Origin: a virus
Length of the DNA: 36,474 nt
Strand: one strand, 5' to 3'
IMG/VR virus record: IMGVR_UViG_3300046777_000457
Span: 1-36,474 of that record
Shown here: positions 14,124 to 20,656 of the stretch, piece after piece
How positions within the stretch are numbered: the stretch's first letter is position 1
How the letters are laid out: each line of letters starts with the position of its first letter
Program-made: the position numbers and the translations under genes
Notes under the pieces: generated by a model
Told to the model about the DNA's origin: nothing
Databases searched by the model: none
The model's input: the letters and a program-made list of their open reading frames with translations, nothing else

Positions 14124-14519
14124 ATGCTTGAATGCGTTTTACTAGGAGACAGCATTGCTGTTGGCCTGAAGTCTCATCTGCCTTGCAATCTTGAGGCTAA
14201 GGTTGGTCGCAATAGCCACCAGCAATCTATGCTTGTGCGCAACATCAAAGCAAAGACCGTCATCATCAGCCTTGGCAGCAATGATGTCGGTGACAAGCTG
14301 CTGGAGAAGTCACTGCTGCGGAATCTTCGCAGCGTTCGCAGGCAGGTGGAAGCAAACAAGGTCATCTGGGTGATCCCATATCACGCAGCTGCACGGGAGC
14401 AGGTGCGCAGGGTTGCCGCTGAATGGGGCGATGGGCTGGTTGACCTGATGGACTACAGGACAAAGGACGGGGTGCATCCGCAGAGTTATAAGGAGCTGGC
14501 AAATGGCGTATTACGATAA
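14124..14519 (+). CDS. minimal SGNH/GDSL-type hydrolase-like protein
   Basis: A 131-residue protein with all four SGNH sequence blocks in order: GDSI with S10 (block I nucleophile), G28 in AKVGRN (block II), GSND with N53 (block III), and DGVHP with D115 and H118 (block V). The family includes esterases and carbohydrate deacetylases. The usual domain is about 180-220 residues, so this is a very short version. There is no signal peptide, so it would act in the cytoplasm or in the virion. GGGGAGAAG precedes the ATG. Deacylation of a cell-envelope precursor or host metabolite is possible; the substrate cannot be read from sequence. Confidence 0.8.
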   Translation: MLECVLLGDSIAVGLKSHLPCNLEAKVGRNSHQQSMLVRNIKAKTVIISLGSNDVGDKLLEKSLLRNLRSVRRQVEANKVIWVIPYHAAAREQVRRVAAEWGDGLVDLMDYRTKDGVHPQSYKELANGVLR

Positions 14520-14763
14520 GGAGTCGGCAGAGATGCAGCAGGAAACAGCGCAACTGATGATCAAGTGCGCCGAGTTAGCACGCGAAAACGATGTGCTTCA
14601 GGAGCAGGTTGAACGGCTGACGTTCCGCATCGAAAACCTGCGTGCTGCACTGCAATCAATCGAAAATGTGGACCGTGAAGACGAAGACCTGTGCTCATGG
14701 TGGGCACTGGAAGCACTGCGCGAAGATAACGATTTCGTAAAGGATACACGCGATGAACGATAA
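14503..14763 (+). CDS. small coiled-coil protein, function unknown
   Basis: An 86-residue acidic protein overlapping the SGNH gene by 17 bases; AAGGAG lies a few bases before the ATG. Residues about 8-55 have heptad character (IKCAELARENDVLQEQVERL) and should form a coiled coil, followed by a segment with DREDEDLCSWWALEAL. Such short coiled-coil proteins are common in phage accessory regions, where they may be regulators or inhibitors of host proteins. No family is recognised. Confidence 0.65.
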   Translation: MAYYDKESAEMQQETAQLMIKCAELARENDVLQEQVERLTFRIENLRAALQSIENVDREDEDLCSWWALEALREDNDFVKDTRDER

Positions 14764-14971
14764 GAACTGTGTTAACTGCCGATTCACGATTGGCAAGGAT
14801 GGCGGGTCACTGAGTTGCCAACGTCATCCAACACCAACCCGTGTGGCACGATCATACTGGTGCGGTGAATGGCAGGAGATGCCTGCGGCGCCGCAGCCGC
14901 GTGCACGCAATCCGCGTGAAGCAAAGAAGGACTTCAGCAGCCTTTTTGTGGACAAGGAAAGCACTGATTGA
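14753..14971 (+). CDS. small zinc-ribbon-like protein
   Basis: A 72-residue protein. It has CVNC at residues 6-9, C22 with QRH after it, and WCGEW around 35-39: four cysteines in a pattern that would bind one zinc ion. The segment C..C followed later by WCGEW is known to me from many short phage proteins annotated as hypothetical. The C-terminal half is basic, then acidic (KKDFSSLFVDKESTD). It overlaps its neighbours by 11 and 4 bases. A role in binding nucleic acid or protein is possible but not shown. Confidence 0.65.
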   Translation: MNDKNCVNCRFTIGKDGGSLSCQRHPTPTRVARSYWCGEWQEMPAAPQPRARNPREAKKDFSSLFVDKESTD

Positions 14972-15012
14972 ATAATTTGTCAGTTGCAGTCAGTGTGTCT
15001 GCGGAGGTGATG

Positions 15013-15237
15013 ATGAGCAAGGAAGTCAAAATCAAAACACCAGCAGAGTTGGCACGGCTGCTTGAGGCAGCACGGGAGCATCATGGTATGTCGAAGCGGC
15101 AGCTTGCAGCAGAAGCAGATGTTTCCTTTGCCACTTATGCTGTCGCAATCGCCAAGAACAAGGTTGGTAACGTGCCGACCCTGTTCAAGTATCTTGATGC
15201 ACTTGGGTTGCAAATGAAGATTGGACCAAAGGCATGA
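15013..15237 (+). CDS. XRE-type helix-turn-helix protein
   Basis: A 74-residue protein. I place the start at ATG 15013 because GGAGG at 15003-15007 is 5 bases upstream; a TTG at 14968 touching the previous gene is less likely. The region LLEAAREHHGMSKRQLAAEADVS contains a Cro/CI-type helix-turn-helix (MSKRQLAAEADVSFATY), then KNKVGNVPTLFKYLDALGL as dimer helix. It may be a Cro-like regulator of phage genes, or an antitoxin-like relic. A half-site TTTGTCAGT just before this gene (14979-14987) also occurs in the dyad at 19899-19920. It overlaps the resolvase gene by 4 bases. Confidence 0.75.
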   Translation: MSKEVKIKTPAELARLLEAAREHHGMSKRQLAAEADVSFATYAVAIAKNKVGNVPTLFKYLDALGLQMKIGPKA

Positions 15238-15701
15238 AGATACTTGCGATCGACCCCGGTGCACGCGGTGCACTTGCTTTCTTTGACATGGAAGCAGGCA
15301 TCCTCGATGTGCTTGATGTTCCATCTGTTCAGGTGAAACGCGGTCAGAAGATGAAGCTGGAGATCAGTCCACAGATGACGGCTGCAATCATTACTGCACG
15401 GCAACCTGCTTGTGCAGTGATGGAGAAGGTCGGTGCTATGCCGGGTCAAGGTGTATCGTCGATGTTCCAGTTCGGTCGCAGTGTTGGAATGCTGGAAGGC
15501 ATCCTTGCTGGACTGCTGATACCAGTAACCTATGTCAGCCCTGCGACATGGCAGAAGGATGTCAATGCAAGAGGGGGAAAGGACGGTAACAGAGCAAGGG
15601 CTGCTGAGTTGTTTCCTGCGTACGCTGCTGAGTTTAGCAGGAAGAAAGACGATGGAAGGGCTGATGCCGCGTTGATGGCATTCTGGATGGCAACACGTTA
15701 A
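15234..15701 (+). CDS. RuvC-like Holliday junction resolvase
   Basis: A 155-residue protein with the RNase H-fold signatures of RuvC: IDPGARGALAF with D7, MEKVGAMPGQGV with E64, and KKDDGRADAAL with D139/D140 and D144. These acidic residues hold the two metal ions. The length fits the RuvC family. It would resolve branched replication or recombination intermediates before packaging. It is the first gene of the recombination-replication set and overlaps the HTH gene by 4 bases. Confidence 0.9.
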   Translation: MKILAIDPGARGALAFFDMEAGILDVLDVPSVQVKRGQKMKLEISPQMTAAIITARQPACAVMEKVGAMPGQGVSSMFQFGRSVGMLEGILAGLLIPVTYVSPATWQKDVNARGGKDGNRARAAELFPAYAAEFSRKKDDGRADAALMAFWMATR

Positions 15702-15721
15702 CCAACTAAACGGGGACCAAT

Positions 15722-16516
15722 ATGCAAGACGATTACTTCAATGTGGAGGCGCTGTCTGCCTCCGGTGCAAAGCTGCTGCTCAAGTCACCAGCGCATTACC
15801 GCTACTGGAAAGACAACCCGAAGAAAGCAACACCTGCAATGGTGTTTGGCACGGTGGTTCATGCAATGGTGCTGGAGCCGCATCGTGATCTTAGCCAACT
15901 CTACGCAATCAAAACGCTGAACTGGGCAACCAAGGAAGGCAAGGAAGAGAAGGCAAGACTTGAATCATACGGTCTGCCGATCATCAGTCAGGACGATGAA
16001 GAACGTGCACTGCGTGTACGTGATGCTTTCTGGTCAAACAGCTTCATCAAAGAACTGATGCAAGGTGCAGAGTGTGAGACATCGCATCAGTGGCGTGGCT
16101 ATAGCAGCCATGTGCCTTGCAAGGCAGGTGTTGACGCGTTCACCGCTGATCACATCATCGACCTGAAGACTTGTCTCGATGCTTCACCTGAAGGGTTTGC
16201 TGCCCAGATCAGGCGTTTCAACTATGACCTGCAAGCAGCGCATTACCTTGACGCACTCGTTGACAAGGATGTCCACAGCTTCGTGTTTGTGGCCGTTGAG
16301 ACACAGCCACCATACGCTGTGGCTGCATACACGCTTGACTACGATACATTGATGAATGGTCACAGACGTATGGATCGTGTCGCAGCCATTTACAAAAAAT
16401 GTCTGGAGACGGACGAGTGGCCTTCGTATCAAGATGACAACAAAGCAATCAGGGTATTGTCCGTGCCGACCTATCAAAATGATATGCCGGACGACATTGA
16501 AGCCGAGGACTTCTAA
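15722..16516 (+). CDS. PD-(D/E)XK exonuclease, DUF3799 / RecE-like
   Basis: A 264-residue protein. The N-terminal SASGAKLLLKSPAHYRYW and FGTVVHAMVLEP are typical of the DUF3799 (exodeoxyribonuclease VIII-like) family. The catalytic core is GVDAF with D138 and HIIDLKT with D147 and K149, then the helix QAAHYLDAL. It would resect duplex DNA to make single strands for annealing or replication, next to an ssDNA-binding protein gene. The C-terminus is IEAEDF, an acidic tip ending in Phe; the same six residues occur inside the following protein. A GGGGACC is seen before the ATG. Confidence 0.88.
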   Translation: MQDDYFNVEALSASGAKLLLKSPAHYRYWKDNPKKATPAMVFGTVVHAMVLEPHRDLSQLYAIKTLNWATKEGKEEKARLESYGLPIISQDDEERALRVRDAFWSNSFIKELMQGAECETSHQWRGYSSHVPCKAGVDAFTADHIIDLKTCLDASPEGFAAQIRRFNYDLQAAHYLDALVDKDVHSFVFVAVETQPPYAVAAYTLDYDTLMNGHRRMDRVAAIYKKCLETDEWPSYQDDNKAIRVLSVPTYQNDMPDDIEAEDF

Positions 16517-16526
16517 ACCTCGCCAC

Positions 16527-16543
16527 GCTGTCTGGGGGACAGC
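16527..16543 (+). promoter_or_regulatory. small hairpin before the ssDNA-binding protein gene
   Basis: A perfect 6-bp stem GCTGTC / GACAGC with a TGGGG loop lies in the 51-base gap ahead of the ssDNA-binding protein gene, 24 bases upstream of its ATG. It has no T run. It could affect message stability or translation of the downstream gene. This is a weak inference. Confidence 0.4.
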
Positions 16544-16567
16544 AAACGCTGAAAACGGAGTAAACGA

Positions 16568-17155
16568 ATGGAAAACGCATCAACTCGCATGGTCATCCCG
16601 CACGCACGGTTTGCCTATGTTCACTTGATGGAACCGCGTGCCGCTGCTGAAGGTGCTGAACCGAAGTACAGTGTGACGCTGATCATCCCGAAGACGGATG
16701 AAGCCACGATCAACAAGATCAAGGCATCCATGAAAGCAGCCATCACAAAGAAGTGGGATAGCAAGCCACCGAAAGGACTGCGCAACCCGCTGCGTGATGG
16801 TGACGAGGTGGACGCTGACACAGGCGAACGCATGAAGGGTGAGGAGTTCAAGGGCTGCTGGTATATCAGTGCATCCAACAAGAAGCCTGTTCGGGCTGTT
16901 GCAGGTCGTGCCAAGATCCCGGCAACCGAGGAGCATCTGACATCCGGCAACTATGGTGCAGCCGAGCTCAACTTCTATGCCTATGATGCCGCTGGAAACC
17001 GTGGCGTTGCAGCCGGGTTGAACGGTGTTTGGATCACCAAACGCGGCGAACCGCTGTCTGCATCAGGCGTGGAATGGGGTGAGATTGAAGCCGAAGACTT
17101 CGCTGCTTCAAGTCTGCCTAGCACCGCAGGCATGACAGAAGATGACGTGTTCTGA
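16568..17155 (+). CDS. single-stranded DNA-binding protein, Enc34/DUF2815 type
   Basis: A 195-residue protein. The sequence order MVIPHARFAYVHLMEP, YSVTLIIPK, NPLRDGDE, FKGCWYISASNKKP and AELNFYAYD.AGNRGVAAGLN (shortened) matches the DUF2815 family, whose member Enc34 is an OB-fold ssDNA-binding protein. It would coat single strands made by the neighbouring exonuclease and helicase. The C-terminus is acidic and ends TEDDVF, like the acidic, Phe-ending tails of SSB and T7 gp2.5 that recruit replication enzymes. IEAEDF also appears at about residues 173-178. GGAG precedes the ATG. Confidence 0.88.
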   Translation: MENASTRMVIPHARFAYVHLMEPRAAAEGAEPKYSVTLIIPKTDEATINKIKASMKAAITKKWDSKPPKGLRNPLRDGDEVDADTGERMKGEEFKGCWYISASNKKPVRAVAGRAKIPATEEHLTSGNYGAAELNFYAYDAAGNRGVAAGLNGVWITKRGEPLSASGVEWGEIEAEDFAASSLPSTAGMTEDDVF

Positions 17156-17162
17156 CTAATAA

Positions 17163-17197
17163 GAACCCGGCTGCACGGGAGAAATGCAGCCGGGTTC
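17163..17197 (+). terminator. strong hairpin after the ssDNA-binding protein gene
   Basis: A perfect 13-bp stem (GAACCCGGCTGCA paired with TGCAGCCGGGTTC) with a 9-base loop lies 8 bases after the stop codon. There is no T run after it, so termination would be incomplete or would need a factor. It may mainly protect the abundant upstream message from 3' exonucleases and lower expression of the genes that follow. Confidence 0.65.
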
Positions 17198-17241
17198 CAT
17201 GGTCGGGGGGACCACTCGTCAACGTGCCAAGGGGCTGACCA

Positions 17242-17568
17242 ATGACCGACGAGCAGAAGCATTATAGCACTGGATCACGACAACTTCCAAAAGCTGCCGA
17301 CCCTTATGAGGCGCTGCATGAATACCTAGGCAGCCTGCGACTTTATGCCGAGATTGCGCAGGGATACACAGAGACGCACGACATAGCCGGATTATCCCAT
17401 TCCATCCGCTGCCTGTTAGCCTATGCTAAGGCTGCCAAGGGGGAACTAGCAGCAATCATTGAGCAGGCAATAGACGAGGCTGGAAGGGCAGCAGACGCAG
17501 CCGTGTCGCGCGTGCCGAAGAAGCCGCAGCAGCCACAACAAGACAAAGATGAATGGTGGAACGAATGA
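17242..17568 (+). CDS. small helical protein before the primase/helicase gene
   Basis: A 108-residue protein with AGGGG about 8-12 bases before the ATG. It is mostly helical (DPYEALHEYLGSLRLYAEIA and GLSHSIRCLLAYAKAAKGEL), with a Pro/Gln linker (PKKPQQPQQ) and the end DKDEWWNE, an acidic, aromatic tip. The gene overlaps the start of the primase/helicase gene by 4 bases and may encode a loader or accessory factor for it. This is inferred from position alone; I do not recognise a family. Confidence 0.65.
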   Translation: MTDEQKHYSTGSRQLPKAADPYEALHEYLGSLRLYAEIAQGYTETHDIAGLSHSIRCLLAYAKAAKGELAAIIEQAIDEAGRAADAAVSRVPKKPQQPQQDKDEWWNE

Positions 17569-19013
17569 ACACGCTGGATGACCTGTTCAACGATGAACCA
17601 GACGACGACCTGACCGCTGATGACTTATCAAAAAAGGTACAGGTGCTGACTGCCAAGAAGAATGCCGACAAGGTCTGGTCAACCGAGGAAGACGGTTCGA
17701 CTAAGGATGTGGTCGAAGGGGCGCCGTGGGAAGACGGTCTGATCCGTGATGCCAAGGGATACACGATCCTGAACCATTACAACGTGTGCCACGTTCTGCG
17801 TGACCATCCTGAGTGGCGCAACGTCATCGCGTTCAACGAGTTCAACGGGCGCAAGATGGTGATCAACCCGATACCCGGCAGCCGTGAACCAAAGAAATAC
17901 TTCAAGCCGCGTGAACTGCAAGACAAGGATATCCTTGTAGCAACAGCATGGCTGAACCGTCACGCGCTGCTGCGGGTCAACAAGGGCATGGTGGCAGACG
18001 CGATTGACGAGGTGGTCCATGAGTCAGCTGTCAACCCGGTCAGGGATTATCTGTTGCAGTGCAAACAGGAATGGGACGGCAAGCACCGGATCGACACATG
18101 GCTGGAAGCATATCTGAACTGCAATCCTGATACAGACAGTCAGAAGCAGTACAGCCGTGAAGTCGGGCTGCGGTGGCTCATCAGTGCCGTTGCAAGGGTA
18201 TTCCAGCCCGGTTGCAAGGCTGACGGGACGCTGATCCTCGAAGGCATCCAAGGCGCAGGTAAAAGCACTGCTGCCAAGATACTCGCAGGCGCCGACTTCT
18301 TCGGTGATAACCTGCCGCCCATGACCAGCAAGGAAGCATCGGCATACGTCCGTGGCCGCTGGATCATTGAAATGGCTGAACTGGCAAACGTTACCAAGGC
18401 TGAAGTTGAGGTGGTCAAGGCATTCATCAGCCGCACTGAAGAACGGTTCAGACCGCCTTACGGTCGCAATGAAGTCTGCTATCCAAGGCAATGCGTGTTC
18501 ATCGGCAGCACTAACCGCACAGACTATCTGCGAGATGATACAGGCAACCGCCGCTTCTGGCCTGTAGCCGTTGGCAAGGTGCGGCTGAAGCAGCTGGAAG
18601 CAGACCGCAATATGCTCTGGGGCGAAGCCGTGTTGCGGTACGAGGCAGGGGAGCAATGGTGGCTGTCTGCCGAGGTGGAACGCATTGCACAGGCAGAGCA
18701 GGCTGACAGGCTGATCGAAGACCCGTGGACCAGTGACGTGTTGGATAAGCTGACCGGGAAGACGGAAGCCTGTGTGAAGGAGTTGCTGTCCGATATGTCG
18801 GTCGACGTGTCGCGCAGAGACAGGCTGATGTCGAACCGCATCGTCAGCATCCTGATGCAGAATGGATGGGTGCGGCAGGGTCGCTTTACGACAGGGCAAA
18901 GCAGGGGACATAACAGGTTTGTCCGTGTGGACCAGTTGCCGCTGAAGCAGGATGTGTCGCTGAAAGAGGTGCTGAAGGCTGGGCCTGCGCCGGGGGATGA
19001 TGACCTGTTTTAG
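17565..19013 (+). CDS. VapE-type primase/helicase (virulence-associated E family)
   Basis: A 482-residue protein counted from ATG 17565, which overlaps the upstream stop (ATGA); ATG 17553 is an alternative. Residues about 227-235 are the Walker A motif GIQGAGKST (K233). They are followed by MTSKEASAYVRGRWIIEMAEL, FISRTEERFRPPYGR and FIGSTNRTDYLRDDTGNRRFWP (given in parts), all typical of the virulence-associated E (PF05272) helicase domain. The N-terminal 200 residues lack an obvious complete primase motif. The protein is the likely replicative helicase. It ends PGDDDLF, an acidic tip with terminal Phe. The candidate origin lies directly after it. Confidence 0.88.
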   Translation: MNTLDDLFNDEPDDDLTADDLSKKVQVLTAKKNADKVWSTEEDGSTKDVVEGAPWEDGLIRDAKGYTILNHYNVCHVLRDHPEWRNVIAFNEFNGRKMVINPIPGSREPKKYFKPRELQDKDILVATAWLNRHALLRVNKGMVADAIDEVVHESAVNPVRDYLLQCKQEWDGKHRIDTWLEAYLNCNPDTDSQKQYSREVGLRWLISAVARVFQPGCKADGTLILEGIQGAGKSTAAKILAGADFFGDNLPPMTSKEASAYVRGRWIIEMAELANVTKAEVEVVKAFISRTEERFRPPYGRNEVCYPRQCVFIGSTNRTDYLRDDTGNRRFWPVAVGKVRLKQLEADRNMLWGEAVLRYEAGEQWWLSAEVERIAQAEQADRLIEDPWTSDVLDKLTGKTEACVKELLSDMSVDVSRRDRLMSNRIVSILMQNGWVRQGRFTTGQSRGHNRFVRVDQLPLKQDVSLKEVLKAGPAPGDDDLF

Positions 19014-19015
19014 GT

Positions 19016-19063
19016 GTGAATAGGTGAGTGAATAGCCGAGTGAATAGAGGTGTGAATAGGGCT
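19016..19063 (+). repeat. four tandem 12-base iterons (GTGAATAG + 4 variable bases)
   Basis: Exact GTGAATAG copies start at 19016, 19028, 19040 and 19052. The four spacer bases differ (GTGA, CCGA, AGGT, GGCT), so the conserved octamer is the bound element rather than a simple tandem duplication. The 12-base step is close to one helical turn, which would place the sites on nearly the same face of the DNA. Confidence 0.9.
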
Positions 19064-19141
19064 GTTTTCCAACACATAGTTGGCAGGTGTGAACAAGTGA
19101 ATAGAATGAATAATATAGCTAATATATTTATAAATCCTGTA

Positions 19142-19172
19142 AGTAGCTGATAGTACTACGTTATCGGCTGCT
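19142..19172 (+). other. hairpin in the candidate origin
   Basis: AGTAGCTGATA can pair with TATCGGCTGCT around a 9-base loop (11 pairs, two of them G-U or T-G). It has no T run and lies between the direct and inverted iterons. It could be an origin secondary structure or a transcript stem; function is not shown. Confidence 0.4.
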
Positions 19173-19285
19173 ATGTGTTGCAGCTAGACCTATGCTATAG
19201 CGTGTACGTATAGGCCAGAAGAATTTGCGTGAATTCTATTCACTCTATTCACTGAGTGTTTCAGGTAAATCTGAAGGGGATTAGG

Positions 19286-19867
19286 ATGACGGAAAAGCAG
19301 AGTAATCGGGGAAGGACGCAACGCGCAGATGCGGTGGTCAATCCAGTCAGCACGGAGTCAGAAGCAGCATGGCGTGCTGCACTGCAATACGCTGACGAGG
19401 CTGCATTGAAGATCGAGGGGCAGTGGGGCATCGGCAGACTGGAGCGGCTGGTTGCACCGGAACTTGCTGCCAAGTTTGCAATGGCGCAGTGGCAACTGGA
19501 TGATGCCATCAGAGCAGGTGATGCACAGTTGGCAGCGCAAAAGTCGGCTGCCATTGCTAGAGGGTGGCACGCACTGGACAAGGCTGCACGCGATGCTGGT
19601 CATACACCGGAAGACATTGGGCAGGTGTGGTTCCATCGCAGTGATGATGGGAAGAAGGCATACGCATTTGCTGTCGATATTCACGCGGCTGACAGGCTGC
19701 GGAAGAAGTACCCAGATCACACGGTCTATAGTTTCGCAGAGATCGCACGGGTCATCGAGGCTTCACAGGCAGGACGGATGACTGATGCCGTGAAGAAGGC
19801 ATTTCCCGGCGCTACGGTGGCTACACAGCGCAGTCGTGAAGAACCGGAGGACGAGATACCTTTTTGA
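19286..19867 (+). CDS. replication-region protein with SSB-like C-terminal tip
   Basis: A 193-residue protein with GAAGGGG 6 bases before ATG 19286. I recognise no catalytic domain. The N-terminal 20 residues are basic and polar; the middle has helices with WGIGRLERLVAPELAAKF and WQLDDAIRAGD, and about 115-150 contains VWFHRSDDGKKAYAFAVD. The last residues are EPEDEIPF, nearly the DDDIPF tip by which bacterial SSB docks replication and repair proteins. It follows the candidate origin directly, so it could be an origin-binding or primosome accessory protein. The tip is visible; the role is an inference. Confidence 0.7.
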   Translation: MTEKQSNRGRTQRADAVVNPVSTESEAAWRAALQYADEAALKIEGQWGIGRLERLVAPELAAKFAMAQWQLDDAIRAGDAQLAAQKSAAIARGWHALDKAARDAGHTPEDIGQVWFHRSDDGKKAYAFAVDIHAADRLRKKYPDHTVYSFAEIARVIEASQAGRMTDAVKKAFPGATVATQRSREEPEDEIPF

Positions 19868-19889
19868 CGTTGTGGCCGCTGTTGGCGCC

Positions 19890-19920
19890 TGATATAGTTT
19901 TGTCAGTACACAGTGACAAA
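19890..19920 (+). promoter_or_regulatory. extended -10 promoter with a dyad operator before the terminase genes
   Basis: TGATATAGT (19890-19898) is an extended -10 with 5 of 6 matches in the hexamer. TTGTGG lies 17 bases before it (19870-19875) as a weak -35. Directly after the -10, TTTGTCA (19899-19905) and TGACAAA (19914-19920) are perfect inverted arms around 8 bases, covering the expected transcription start. A protein bound there would block the promoter. The candidate regulator is the small HTH protein at 15013. Confidence 0.55.
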
Positions 19921-19930
19921 AGGTGATGCC

Positions 19931-20656
19931 GTGTCAGAGGGTGAGCAGGTAAAGCCTAAAGCAAAGATGGGCAGGCCGTCGAAGAAGACGCCTAAAACCG
20001 TGGAAGAACTGCTGCTTAGGATAAGCATGGGCAGGTCGGTTGCCAATGTCAGCCAAGATGAGGATATGCCTGATCTGCGGACTATCTTTCGCTGGGTCGC
20101 CTCAGATGAGGAGTTCCGTCACGCCTACGCGCGTGCGTGCGCGAACCGCAGCCTCGTTTACGCTGATACCATCGGCGACATTGCTAAAGGTGTCATGGCT
20201 GGCAAGATTCCACCTGATGCAGGTCGCGTGGCCATCGACAGCTACAAGTGGATCGCTGCACGCCTGATGCCGAAGTATTACGGTGAAAAGCAGCAAATCG
20301 AAGCAACCGTGAATCACACGCACACGCTGCACCTGTCAGCCCTGAAGCAGCTGGCCGAGGAGGCACGGTTATCACGCGGCGACAATGCGAAGGTCATCGA
20401 CGCGGTGACAGTGCCGCAGCTGCAACACCAGCAGCCGATCGACGCAGTGCAGCAGGGATTCAGTGTGGCAGGAATAGCACAGGACCCCCCCGGCTGCCTC
20501 GATGGCGGGGGCGCGCTGGTGCGGGGACCATCCCATCCACACGCGCAACACCTCAACATCGAAAACACGGAAACATCGGACACACCTGAAGACTCGGAAG
20601 CACTGAACCACCCCCATACCCCCGGCATCAAGGGAGACACGGATGCCTCAAAATAA
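19931..20656 (+). CDS. terminase small subunit
   Basis: A 241-residue protein counted from GTG 19931, which has AAAGGTGA upstream; GTG 19913 lies inside the dyad operator and lacks a ribosome site. MGRPSKKTPKTVEELLLRI, then DEDMPDLRTIFRWVASDEEFRHAYA and DSYKWIAARLMPKYYG (given in parts) match the Sf6-like small terminase family: a helix-turn-helix that selects the phage DNA for packaging. The C-terminal 90 residues are low-complexity and rich in His, Pro and Asp, probably flexible. The position ahead of the large terminase gene supports the call, although a ParB-methyltransferase gene lies between them. Confidence 0.82.
   Translation: MSEGEQVKPKAKMGRPSKKTPKTVEELLLRISMGRSVANVSQDEDMPDLRTIFRWVASDEEFRHAYARACANRSLVYADTIGDIAKGVMAGKIPPDAGRVAIDSYKWIAARLMPKYYGEKQQIEATVNHTHTLHLSALKQLAEEARLSRGDNAKVIDAVTVPQLQHQQPIDAVQQGFSVAGIAQDPPGCLDGGGALVRGPSHPHAQHLNIENTETSDTPEDSEALNHPHTPGIKGDTDASK

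Larger units (their letters stand above)
19014..19285 (+). other. candidate replication origin with iterons, AT-rich, non-coding
   Basis: This 272-base gap has no supported gene. Four copies of GTGAATAG begin at 19016, 19028, 19040 and 19052, exactly 12 bases apart. A degenerate copy (GTGAACAA, 19089) and an exact copy (19097-19104) follow. Inverted copies CTATTCAC lie at 19236-19243 and 19245-19252, and GTGAAT-TCT-ATTCAC (19229-19243) is a dyad. Between them, 19105-19135 is almost pure A/T. Direct iterons, an AT-rich unwinding-like stretch and the place just after the helicase gene are the usual parts of an iteron origin. No experiment supports it; transcription control is an alternative. 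Confidence 0.7.

Noticed and set aside
15013-15237. HTH protein as proof of lysogeny
   Set aside because: It is too small and isolated; there is no integrase, excisionase or divergent repressor region, so a temperate life style is not supported.
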